A stretch of 38,187 nt of DNA from Bacteroidales bacterium (GTDB lineage: Bacteria; Bacteroidota; Bacteroidia; Bacteroidales; Bacteroidaceae): NCBI GenBank assembly GCA_030528885.1, contig JAUMXY010000001.1:1-38187 (forward strand), in the 5' to 3' direction. Below, one piece after another: positions 9,669 through 16,660 of this stretch; position 1 is the stretch's first letter, and the number at the start of each line of letters is the position of its first letter. The notes under the pieces are model-generated. The model made no database searches and was not told the origin of the DNA. It was given only the letters and a program-made list of their open reading frames with translations. Both the position numbers and the translations under genes were made by a program.

Positions 9669-10517
9669 TTAAATTCCTTCTAATTCTTTTTTCTTCTTCT
9701 CTTCAATCATCTGGAAATCTTTTGGGCGCAGCACGAAGTTGCTGCCGAGGTATTTTTCTTTGACAATGACGTTGTTTGCCAATTCCTCTGGAGTGCCTTT
9801 GAAGAGTATGCGCCCTTCGAAGAGCAGGTAGGCACGGTCGGTGATGCAGAGTGTTTCCTGTACGTTGTGGTCGGTGATGAGGATGCCGATGTTGCGGTCT
9901 TTCAGTTTCCACACCACATACTGGATGTCTTCTACCGCGATGGGGTCAACGCCGGCGAAAGGCTCGTCGAGCATGATGAATTTCGGGTCGATGGCCAGGC
10001 ATCGTGCAATTTCGCAGCGTCTTCTTTCTCCTCCCGACAGTTGGTTGCCTCGGTTCTTTCTGACTTTCTGCAGGTTGAATTCGTCCAGCAGCCTTTCCAA
10101 ATGCTCTCTTTGCTCTTCGGTCGATTTGTATTTCATCTCCAGCACCGTCATGATGTTGTCTTCTACGCTCATGGTGCGGAAGACGCTGGCTTCCTGAGCC
10201 AGGTAGCCAACCCCTTTCTTGGCGCGTGAGGATACAGGGTCTTTTGTTATCTCTTGGTCGTTGATGAATACTTGTCCGCTGTTGGGCACCACAAGCCCTG
10301 TCGTCATATAGAAAGATGTGGTTTTCCCTGCTCCGTTGGGTCCAAGCAGACCGACTATCTCTCCTTGCCTTACGCTAATGGATACATCGTTTGCCACCGT
10401 TCGCTTGCCGTAGGTTTTCACCAGGTGACGCGTGTACAAGGTGTTTCTCTCTTCCGAGAATTCAGGCACGTCGGCATCTCCTGCATTGGTGGTGATATAT
10501 TGTTTTTTTAGCTCCAT
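9669..10517 (-). CDS. lptB: Lipopolysaccharide export ABC transporter ATP-binding protein LptB
   Basis: The product has 282 residues. It is the cytoplasmic ATPase that powers lipopolysaccharide extraction by LptFG. Walker A is GPNGAGKT (59-66), the signature LSGGERRR starts at 160, Walker B with D-loop is LDEPFAGVDP (183-192), and a switch His lies in ITDHNVQETL. The LDEPFAGVDPIAV string separates LptB from general ABC ATPases. Walker A lies about 22 residues further in than in E. coli LptB, so there is an extra N-terminal arm; no other ATG is available, though a TTG at codon 27 would give the usual length. First gene of the - strand run, divergent from mlaE. Confidence 0.93.
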   Translation of the reverse strand: MELKKQYITTNAGDADVPEFSEERNTLYTRHLVKTYGKRTVANDVSISVRQGEIVGLLGPNGAGKTTSFYMTTGLVVPNSGQVFINDQEITKDPVSSRAKKGVGYLAQEASVFRTMSVEDNIMTVLEMKYKSTEEQREHLERLLDEFNLQKVRKNRGNQLSGGERRRCEIARCLAIDPKFIMLDEPFAGVDPIAVEDIQYVVWKLKDRNIGILITDHNVQETLCITDRAYLLFEGRILFKGTPEELANNVIVKEKYLGSNFVLRPKDFQMIEEKKKKELEGI

Positions 10518-10536
10518 GATGATATCAAATTAGTTA

Positions 10537-10544
10537 CAAAAGTA
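10537..10544 (-). promoter_or_regulatory. Candidate -7 box for the lptB operon
   Basis: Read on the - strand the bases are TACTTTTG, matching the Bacteroidetes TAnnTTTG element, 20 bases upstream of the lptB start. No convincing TTTG -33 element is seen at the usual spacing. Confidence 0.4.
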
Positions 10545-10618
10545 CGAATTGTTTGTTGATTAGTCACTTTCCAAAAGAAAAAACTATGTTAAAAGCCGCT
10601 CTTTTGAACAAAAATGAC

Positions 10619-10626
10619 TAATTTTG
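10619..10626 (+). promoter_or_regulatory. Candidate -7 box for mlaE-mlaF
   Basis: TAATTTTG fits TAnnTTTG and lies 42 bases before the GTG start of mlaE. A TTTG occurs upstream at 10603 but at only 12 bases spacing instead of about 19, so the assignment is weak. The 151-bp divergent spacer 10518-10668 otherwise shows only AT-rich sequence. Confidence 0.35.
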
Positions 10627-10668
10627 CGAAGGTTTTGCTATTTGTAAATCATTAAAAACGCAATTAAA

Positions 10669-11415
10669 GTGCTTTCTGTAAAAAGTGGATTAACTCATTT
10701 GGGGAGATATGTTCTCTTGATGGGACGGGTGCTTTCGCGTCCGGACAGGTGGAGAATGTTCCTGAAGCAGTATGTGACGGAGATGTACCAGCTGGGCTAC
10801 AATTCGATTGGCATTGTGCTCATCATTTCCTTCTTCATTGGCGCTGTGATATGCCTTCAAATCAAGCTGAATATTCAAAGTCCGTGGATGCCTCGCATGG
10901 TGGTGGGCTACACGACTCGTGAAATTATGCTGCTGGAGTTCTCGTCAAGCATCATGTGCTTGATTCTTGCCGGCAAGGTCGGTTCGAACATCGCTTCTGA
11001 GATCGGAACGATGCGCATCACCCAGCAGATTGATGCGCTCGACATCATGGGCGTCAATTCGGCGAATTACCTGATACTTCCGAAGGTGCTGGGCTTGATG
11101 ACCATCATGCCCATTCTTGTCACATTGAGCGTTGCTGCGGGCATCATTGGCGCTTATGCCACGTCGCTGCTGGGAACCACCACGGTGCCAGAGCTGACAG
11201 AAGGTTTTCGTTATGAGTTCAATCAGTGGTTCTTCTGGTGTGGAATGATTAAGGCGGTCGTGTATGCCTTCATCATCACCAGCGTTGCCGCCTACAAGGG
11301 TTATACAGTTGAAGGAGGAAGTGTTGAGGTCGGCGTCTCCAGCACCGATGCTGTTGTTACAAGCAGCATTTTAGTGCTGTTTTCCGACATTTTCCTCACC
11401 AATATCCTAACGTGA
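10669..11415 (+). CDS. mlaE: MlaE-family lipid ABC transporter permease
   Basis: The product has 248 residues. It is the inner-membrane permease of a phospholipid trafficking ABC system that maintains outer-membrane asymmetry. About five or six hydrophobic helices are visible, with the family pieces SFFIGAVICLQ, a GKVGSNIASEIGTMRITQQI loop and DALDIMGVN, and a C-terminal stretch reading GYTVEGGSVEVGVSST. The start is GTG at 10669, the only one giving normal length without an ATG. The ATPase partner follows after 125 bases containing a triple hairpin. No MCE-domain (MlaD) gene follows in the window. Confidence 0.92.
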   Translation: MLSVKSGLTHLGRYVLLMGRVLSRPDRWRMFLKQYVTEMYQLGYNSIGIVLIISFFIGAVICLQIKLNIQSPWMPRMVVGYTTREIMLLEFSSSIMCLILAGKVGSNIASEIGTMRITQQIDALDIMGVNSANYLILPKVLGLMTIMPILVTLSVAAGIIGAYATSLLGTTTVPELTEGFRYEFNQWFFWCGMIKAVVYAFIITSVAAYKGYTVEGGSVEVGVSSTDAVVTSSILVLFSDIFLTNILT

Positions 11416-11438
11416 CAAAGAGGCGTCGCAACCTTGTC

Positions 11439-11502
11439 AGTACCTCCGAAGAGGTACTCGAGTACCTGTACTGAGGTACTGCAGTACCTCTTCGGAGGTA
11501 CT
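11439..11502. repeat. Triple 20-bp palindrome array between mlaE and mlaF
   Basis: Three 20-bp units, each able to fold alone, start exactly 22 bases apart: 11439-11458 (arms agtacctc/gaggtact, loop cgaa), 11461-11480 (arms agtacct/aggtact, loop gtactg), and 11483-11502 (same arms as unit 1, loop ttcg). Units 1 and 3 are exact reverse complements, so the 64 bp can also form one long hairpin. Two-base spacers are cg and gc. No T run follows, so a simple terminator is unlikely; attenuation, RNA processing or a REP-like element are options. Confidence 0.9.
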
Positions 11503-11540
11503 CAAGTGGAAGAGCGCCTGATTAAGAATAGAAAAAAACT

Positions 11541-12311
11541 ATGATAAAAATAGAACATCTATATAAGAGTTTTGAGGACAAGGAAGTGCTCAAGGACATC
11601 AATGCCACGTTTAGCGATGGCGAGGTGAACCTCATCATCGGTCAGAGCGGAAGCGGAAAGACTGTGCTGATGAAGAATATTGTGGGGTTGCTCACTCCTA
11701 CGCGTGGAAGCATCTATTACGATGACCGTGATTTTATATCACTGTCGAAGAAGGAGAAAATCCTGCTGAGGCGCGAGATGGGCATGATATTCCAGAGTGC
11801 GGCTCTGTTTGACTCGATGACGGTGCTCGACAATGTGATGTTTCCGCTCAATATGTTTTCCTATGCACCCTACGAAGACCGTAAGAAACGGGCGCTCAAT
11901 TGCTTAGCACGTGTCAATCTGCAGGGGGCCGAAAACAAGTTCCCTGGCGAAATCTCTGGAGGAATGCAGAAACGTGTGGCTATTGCGCGCGCCATAGTGC
12001 TGGAACCTAAATATTTGTTCTGCGACGAGCCGAACTCAGGACTTGACCCGAAGACAAGCATCGTGATTGATGAACTCATTGCCGGCATCACGCACGAGGA
12101 CAGGATAACCACCATCGTCAATACGCATGACATGAATTCAGTGATGGGCATAGGCGAGAACATCACCTTCATCTGTGAAGGAAGAGCAGAGTGGCGAGGC
12201 AGCAACAAGGAAATCATGGATGCGGCCAATAAAAAGCTGGAAGATTTCATCTTTGCCAGTGATATTCTTCGTCAGGCGAAAGAGTTGCATGATCAGCAAA
12301 AAGGACGTTAA
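11541..12311 (+). CDS. mlaF: MlaF-family lipid ABC transporter ATPase
   Basis: The product has 256 residues. It drives the MlaE permease. Walker A is GQSGSGKT (34-41), the Q-loop region GMIFQSAALFDSMTV is typical of MlaF, the signature ISGGMQKRVAIARAI starts at 138, Walker B with D-loop is CDEPNSGLDP (161-170), and the switch His is in VNTHDMNSV. The SGGMQKR form of the signature and the NSGLDP D-loop separate this group from amino-acid or LPS ATPases. The ATG start is preceded by an A-rich stretch. Spaced 125 bases from mlaE, with the hairpin array between. Confidence 0.93.
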   Translation: MIKIEHLYKSFEDKEVLKDINATFSDGEVNLIIGQSGSGKTVLMKNIVGLLTPTRGSIYYDDRDFISLSKKEKILLRREMGMIFQSAALFDSMTVLDNVMFPLNMFSYAPYEDRKKRALNCLARVNLQGAENKFPGEISGGMQKRVAIARAIVLEPKYLFCDEPNSGLDPKTSIVIDELIAGITHEDRITTIVNTHDMNSVMGIGENITFICEGRAEWRGSNKEIMDAANKKLEDFIFASDILRQAKELHDQQKGR

Positions 12312-12405
12312 AACATAAAAGATTCGATATTGAGCCATACCCCGAAAAGGCAAGCGAGCAAGCTGACTGCCTGGGAGAGTGGCTGAGGAACATAATGCGC
12401 CAGAA

Positions 12406-14601
12406 ATGATTGTATGTATAGCAGAGAAACCAAGTGTGGCGCGTGACATAGCCAATGTGCTGGGAGCCAGAGAAATGAAGCAAGGCTACATTGAGGGCAA
12501 CGGCTATCAAGTCACGTGGACGTTTGGCCATTTGTGTGAACTGAAAGAACCTGATGAATACAATCCTCGCTGGAAGCGTTGGGATTTGTGGGATTTGCCC
12601 ATGATTCCTGCCCGATATGGAATCCGGCTGAAAGAGGATGAGGGGGTGAAGCGGCAGTTTGCCACCATCGAGAAATTGATGCAGAATGCTGACGGCATAG
12701 TCAACTGCGGTGATGCCGGGCAAGAAGGAGAGCTGATTCAGCGATGGGTCATGCAGAAGGCTGGGGCAAAATGTCCTGTCAAGCGTCTTTGGATTTCATC
12801 GCTGACCGAGGAGGCTATTCGTGAGGGGTTCAGTCAGTTGAAGGACCAAATAGAATACCAGTCGCTCTACGAGGCAGGACTTTGCCGTGCCATTGGAGAC
12901 TGGACACTTGGCATGAATGCTACACGCCTCTACACCTTGAAATATGGACAGCAGAAGCAAGTGCTGTCTATCGGACGAGTGCAGACGCCTACTTTGGCGC
13001 TGATAGTGCGCCGGCAGCAGGAAATAGAGAGTTTTGTGCCCAAGCAGAGCTGGGTGCTCTCAACCCTTTATCGCGACACCAAATTTACTGCTATTGCGCA
13101 TGATGAAGAGGCGGAGGCAGAAGATGCTGCCGAGGTGAAAGCAGCGGCAGAGCAAGGGAAGGTGATAAAGGGTAAAGGACCGATTTATAGGCAAATAGAA
13201 TACTTGTTGGAGGAAGAGGGACGAGCAGTGCTCCATGCTATTGAGGAACAGCCTTTTGTGGTGACGGACATTCAGAAGAAGAAAGGGACAGAAGCGCCGC
13301 CTCGCCTCTACGACCTGACCTCGCTGCAAGTGGATTGCAACCGCAAGTTTGGCTATTCGGCTGAACAGACTTTGCAGCTCATTCAGAGCCTTTACGAAAA
13401 GAAATTCACAACCTATCCTCGTGTAGATACCACTTTCTTGAGCGATGACATTTATGCAAAGTGCCCTCAGACGCTTCGCGGCTTGCGGGGATATGAGCGT
13501 TTTACCCAGCCGTTGGAAGGGAAGCCGCTGCCCAAGTCGAAGAAGGTGTTTGATTCTTCCAAAGTGACCGATCACCATGCCATCATTCCTACAGGTGTGC
13601 CAGCCATCAGCCTGACAGATATGGAGCGTAGGGTTTATGACCTCGTCACCCGAGCCTTCATCGCCGTGTTTTATCCTGACTGCAAGTTTGAGACCACTAC
13701 CGTGTTTGGCGAGGTGAAGCTAGAGGTGATGGACTCTGTGCTTTTCCGCACCAGCGGACGAGTCGTCTTAGAGGAAGGATGGAAAGTTATTTATAAGAAA
13801 AATGCATCGGAAAATGTTGAGGATGAGGAGAATGCTGCAGAAGATGACCATACCTTGCCAGTCTTCCAGAAAGGGGAGAGTGGAGCGCATCTGCCCATGC
13901 TCTCTGAGAAGTGGACGCAGCCGCCCAAACCTTATACGGAAGCCACGCTCCTTCGTGCGATGGAAACAGCGGGCAAATTTGTTGACAATGAAGAACTTCG
14001 TGATGCAATGAAGGAGAATGGCATAGGTAGGCCTTCCACTCGTGCCGCCATCATCGAAACGCTCTTTAAGCGCCGCTACATTCGCAAGGAGCGCAAGAAC
14101 CTCATAGCCACTCCTACGGGTGTGGAGCTGATAGGTATCATCCGAGAAGAACTCCTCAAGAGTGCAGAGCTGACAGGAAGATGGGAGAAGAAGCTGCGTG
14201 AGATAGAGAAGAAGCAATATGATGCCCAGACCTTTATCGCCGAGCTCAAGCAGATGGTAACCGACATCATTGACACCGTCCGCAACGACCACACCAATCG
14301 GCAAGTGGCAGTCACGACCGAGGAAAACCTGAAGAAGAAGGTGAAAAAGGTTGCCCCAGCCAATGCTCCAGCCGGTTTCCAACCCAGTTCACGCGCTGGG
14401 CGAAGTTCAAAGCCTCGTAAAGCCCAGTCCCCGAAACCTAAAACCACCGAGGAGGTGAAAGCCGCCCACAACCCCGACGAGGTGATAGGCATGCCATGCC
14501 CTCTTTGCAAGGAAGGGCACATCATCAAGGGCAAAACAGCCTATGGCTGCTCCCGCTGGAAGGAAGGCTGCACTTATCGTCTCCCTTTTGACCAAGCATA
14601 A
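12406..14601 (+). CDS. topB: DNA topoisomerase III (type IA)
   Basis: The product has 731 residues. It relaxes and decatenates DNA through a 5'-phosphotyrosine. I chose ATG 12406 because the protein then begins MIVCIAEKPSVA as in the family; a GTG at 12379 would add nine residues. The Toprim domain comes first (EKPSVARD; then GDAGQEGE in place of the common DxDxEGE, so the second Asp is Gly). The catalytic Tyr is in TTYPRVDT (Y337). An acidic insert (DEEAEAEDAAE) widens one domain. The C-terminus has a basic linker and a Cys-rich zinc-ribbon-like end (CPLC and GCSRWKEGC). It stands 94 bases after mlaF with no clear promoter. Confidence 0.93.
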   Translation: MIVCIAEKPSVARDIANVLGAREMKQGYIEGNGYQVTWTFGHLCELKEPDEYNPRWKRWDLWDLPMIPARYGIRLKEDEGVKRQFATIEKLMQNADGIVNCGDAGQEGELIQRWVMQKAGAKCPVKRLWISSLTEEAIREGFSQLKDQIEYQSLYEAGLCRAIGDWTLGMNATRLYTLKYGQQKQVLSIGRVQTPTLALIVRRQQEIESFVPKQSWVLSTLYRDTKFTAIAHDEEAEAEDAAEVKAAAEQGKVIKGKGPIYRQIEYLLEEEGRAVLHAIEEQPFVVTDIQKKKGTEAPPRLYDLTSLQVDCNRKFGYSAEQTLQLIQSLYEKKFTTYPRVDTTFLSDDIYAKCPQTLRGLRGYERFTQPLEGKPLPKSKKVFDSSKVTDHHAIIPTGVPAISLTDMERRVYDLVTRAFIAVFYPDCKFETTTVFGEVKLEVMDSVLFRTSGRVVLEEGWKVIYKKNASENVEDEENAAEDDHTLPVFQKGESGAHLPMLSEKWTQPPKPYTEATLLRAMETAGKFVDNEELRDAMKENGIGRPSTRAAIIETLFKRRYIRKERKNLIATPTGVELIGIIREELLKSAELTGRWEKKLREIEKKQYDAQTFIAELKQMVTDIIDTVRNDHTNRQVAVTTEENLKKKVKKVAPANAPAGFQPSSRAGRSSKPRKAQSPKPKTTEEVKAAHNPDEVIGMPCPLCKEGHIIKGKTAYGCSRWKEGCTYRLPFDQA

Positions 14602-14611
14602 TAACCTCAAA

Positions 14612-14674
14612 ATCGGTGTGGGGCACACCGATGAATTAATGTGGGGCACATCGGCAAACCGGTGTGCCCCACAT
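14612..14674. repeat. Palindromic repeat cluster after topB, probable terminator
   Basis: Two hairpins follow topB. The first has an 8-bp stem (atcggtgt 14612-14619, acaccgat 14625-14632) and loop ggggc. The second has a 16-bp stem with one G-T wobble (14639-14654 with 14659-14674) and loop caaa. The string tcggtgtggggcaca and close variants occur three times in alternating orientation, so arms can swap partners. The same motif forms the hairpin at 31535-31574. Only a short T run follows. Confidence 0.8.
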
Positions 14675-14769
14675 CGGTTTATTAACCTTGGCTCTATGCT
14701 GCCAATGAAAAAAGAAGAGTTGAATATGGGGGATTGGTAAAGTGTTGTAAAAGGTTTTTTAAGGATTTG

Positions 14770-14800
14770 TTGTGTTGTTTGGGAAAGTTTTGTACTTTTG
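14770..14800 (+). promoter_or_regulatory. Bacteroidetes-type promoter for the thioredoxin-fold gene
   Basis: TACTTTTG at 14793-14800 matches TAnnTTTG, and a TTG at 14770-14772 lies 20 bases upstream, near the normal 19-base spacing to the -33 element. The ATG at 14845 follows 44 bases later. Confidence 0.6.
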
Positions 14801-14844
14801 TAACACTATAATAATCTATTAATTAAAATATCTTCTGACCGATT

Positions 14845-16605
14845 ATGAATATGAAACGAATTGTACTTGCCTTTATCTTTGTCTTGTTGCCTTTCATCTG
14901 TCTCTTGGCACAGAAAACGGTTGTATGGGAAAATCCCGTTATAGGTTACACTTGTTATAATTACATCAGCATTACAAAGGTGGAGCTGGGTAAAGAAAAG
15001 ACTTCGTTATATATGAGCATCATTTTCCCGTCAAATGCTTGGTTTCGTATTTCGTCTCAGAGTTTTCTTGAAACAAATGGGCAGCGTTATGCCATTACGG
15101 AAAGTGACAGTATCGAATTGGATAAGGAATCGTACACGCCTTCTGTAACATGGAAGAAAGATTTTGTGCTTCATTTTGAGCCTTTGCCAGAAGATACTGA
15201 GACTTTCGATTTTCGAGAGGGATTTGATAAAGACGGTTACTCTTTTTTCTACATCCACCCTCAAGGCTATCGGGTGCCTGAGTCGCCTGTTCCTGCTGAC
15301 TTTTTAGAGGAACGTCTTGAAAAAGAGGTGTTTCAAGGACGTGTGTTTGGCGAGCAGCCTGCAACAGTTCACTTTAAAGCTTTGAATTACAAAAAAGGTA
15401 TGAATGCTGAGATTGATGTGTCGTATTTTGACATCACCAATCCAAACTCCTCTAATGAAACGAAAATCTATTTGGATGATGAAGGTTGTGCTGATTTCAG
15501 TTGTGAGATTTATTACCCTATACGTTTGCAGTTTACAATGGGAACGACAATAGCAATACCTCGACTTGCACCAGGCGAGGAAGTGACTATTTTGATTGAC
15601 ATGTTGCGAGATGGGAATAAGGTAATAGGGTATAAGGGGTATCTTGCTCAACTAAATAAAGATACGGATTTGTTTCTTGCGAAGTATCTGGGACGAATGC
15701 CTAAATTTGCAAAGTTGTGCGAAAAACTCAAAACTGTTGGCGACATTGTTGTTTTGCATGATTCTATAATGTTGGCTTGCCAGAAATCGTTAAAAGATAT
15801 CACGGAGATTTCAGATTACAGCAAGAAAAAGTATATAGATTATGAATTGAGATTCTTTAGTATAATAGCGGAGGAGTGTGATTCGTTGTTTCATACACAG
15901 GAGTTCCGTAATTATGTGTTCCGTACACGCCCAGAATGTTTCTATGGAGATGATGTGGATGTTTGTGCTGATTTCAAGGACGTTGCGTCACTTTTTGTCG
16001 GAACAGAGGAAAAGGGGTTCGGCCCAGATTTTTGCCGATTTGTTTATTCTATGTCAGAGCTGCGCAGCGGTATAACCAATCCTAAACCATTGATTGAAGA
16101 TACAAATCTATCGCAACTCTACGATAAGGTAAAACGGGAAATTACGGAAAGTATCAATAGACGGAAAGATGGTTTGGACGAGAATATTCACTATATGGAA
16201 TTGATAGATGTGGCTCCTGAAAACACTTTGCAATTTTTGCTTGACCGCAATAAAGGAAAGGTTATTATGCTTGATATGTGGGCAACGTGGTGCGGCCCTT
16301 GTCTGATGGGACATCAGAAATTGGCGGCAGTGAAAGAAGAATTAAAGGATAAGGATATTGTTTATATTTACGTCACTTCTTCCACATCTCCTTACGAAAA
16401 ATGGAAAGAGATGACAGCGGATATTTCGGGTGAACACTATTATCTTTCTCCTGAACAATTTGATGCACTCGCCAGGCATTATAACTCGGGTGGAGGTGTG
16501 CCCGTTTATGCCATCTATAATACGAAGGGCGAGAGCGTTTTCCAGAGTTTGGGCTTCTCTACTGTCGAGCCGTTGAAAGCAGGACTGTTAAAAGCTCTGA
16601 AATAA
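14845..16605 (+). CDS. Secreted thioredoxin-fold (TlpA-like) protein
   Basis: The product has 586 residues. A signal peptide (MNMKRIVLAFIF, cleavage after LLAQ) is followed by about 450 residues that I cannot assign to a named domain, partly beta-rich (to about 260) and then helical. The C-terminal 120 residues are a thioredoxin domain: VIMLDMWATWCGPC with redox Cys483 and Cys486, a later GGGVPVYAIYN stretch holding the cis-proline, and a closing helix. Such large TlpA-like proteins are frequent in Bacteroidetes and act as periplasmic disulfide oxidoreductases; the partner is unknown. It has its own promoter and terminator and is therefore probably monocistronic. Confidence 0.88.
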   Translation: MNMKRIVLAFIFVLLPFICLLAQKTVVWENPVIGYTCYNYISITKVELGKEKTSLYMSIIFPSNAWFRISSQSFLETNGQRYAITESDSIELDKESYTPSVTWKKDFVLHFEPLPEDTETFDFREGFDKDGYSFFYIHPQGYRVPESPVPADFLEERLEKEVFQGRVFGEQPATVHFKALNYKKGMNAEIDVSYFDITNPNSSNETKIYLDDEGCADFSCEIYYPIRLQFTMGTTIAIPRLAPGEEVTILIDMLRDGNKVIGYKGYLAQLNKDTDLFLAKYLGRMPKFAKLCEKLKTVGDIVVLHDSIMLACQKSLKDITEISDYSKKKYIDYELRFFSIIAEECDSLFHTQEFRNYVFRTRPECFYGDDVDVCADFKDVASLFVGTEEKGFGPDFCRFVYSMSELRSGITNPKPLIEDTNLSQLYDKVKREITESINRRKDGLDENIHYMELIDVAPENTLQFLLDRNKGKVIMLDMWATWCGPCLMGHQKLAAVKEELKDKDIVYIYVTSSTSPYEKWKEMTADISGEHYYLSPEQFDALARHYNSGGGVPVYAIYNTKGESVFQSLGFSTVEPLKAGLLKALK

Positions 16606-16618
16606 AGATTACAATCAA

Positions 16619-16647
16619 GGCTTCATGCAATAATGAAGCCTTTTTTT
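16619..16647 (+). terminator. Rho-independent terminator
   Basis: Stem ggcttcat (16619-16626) and atgaagcc (16633-16640), loop gcaata, then seven T residues. It starts 13 bases after the thioredoxin-gene stop and ends 13 bases before the next ATG, so that gene needs separate or read-through transcription. Confidence 0.85.
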
Positions 16648-16660
16648 CGTTTTTAATGAT

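Noticed and set aside
11439-11502. Short CRISPR-like array
   Set aside because: The units are contiguous palindromes with two-base spacers, not repeats separated by unique spacers, and no cas genes are near.
12379-12405. GTG start giving a nine-residue longer topoisomerase III
   Set aside because: The family begins with M-[IV]-C-I-A-EKPS, which matches ATG 12406.
14543-14740. 65-codon frame running from the end of topB into the palindromes
   Set aside because: It overlaps the topB zinc-ribbon codons and reads through hairpin arms; there is no start signal or family.
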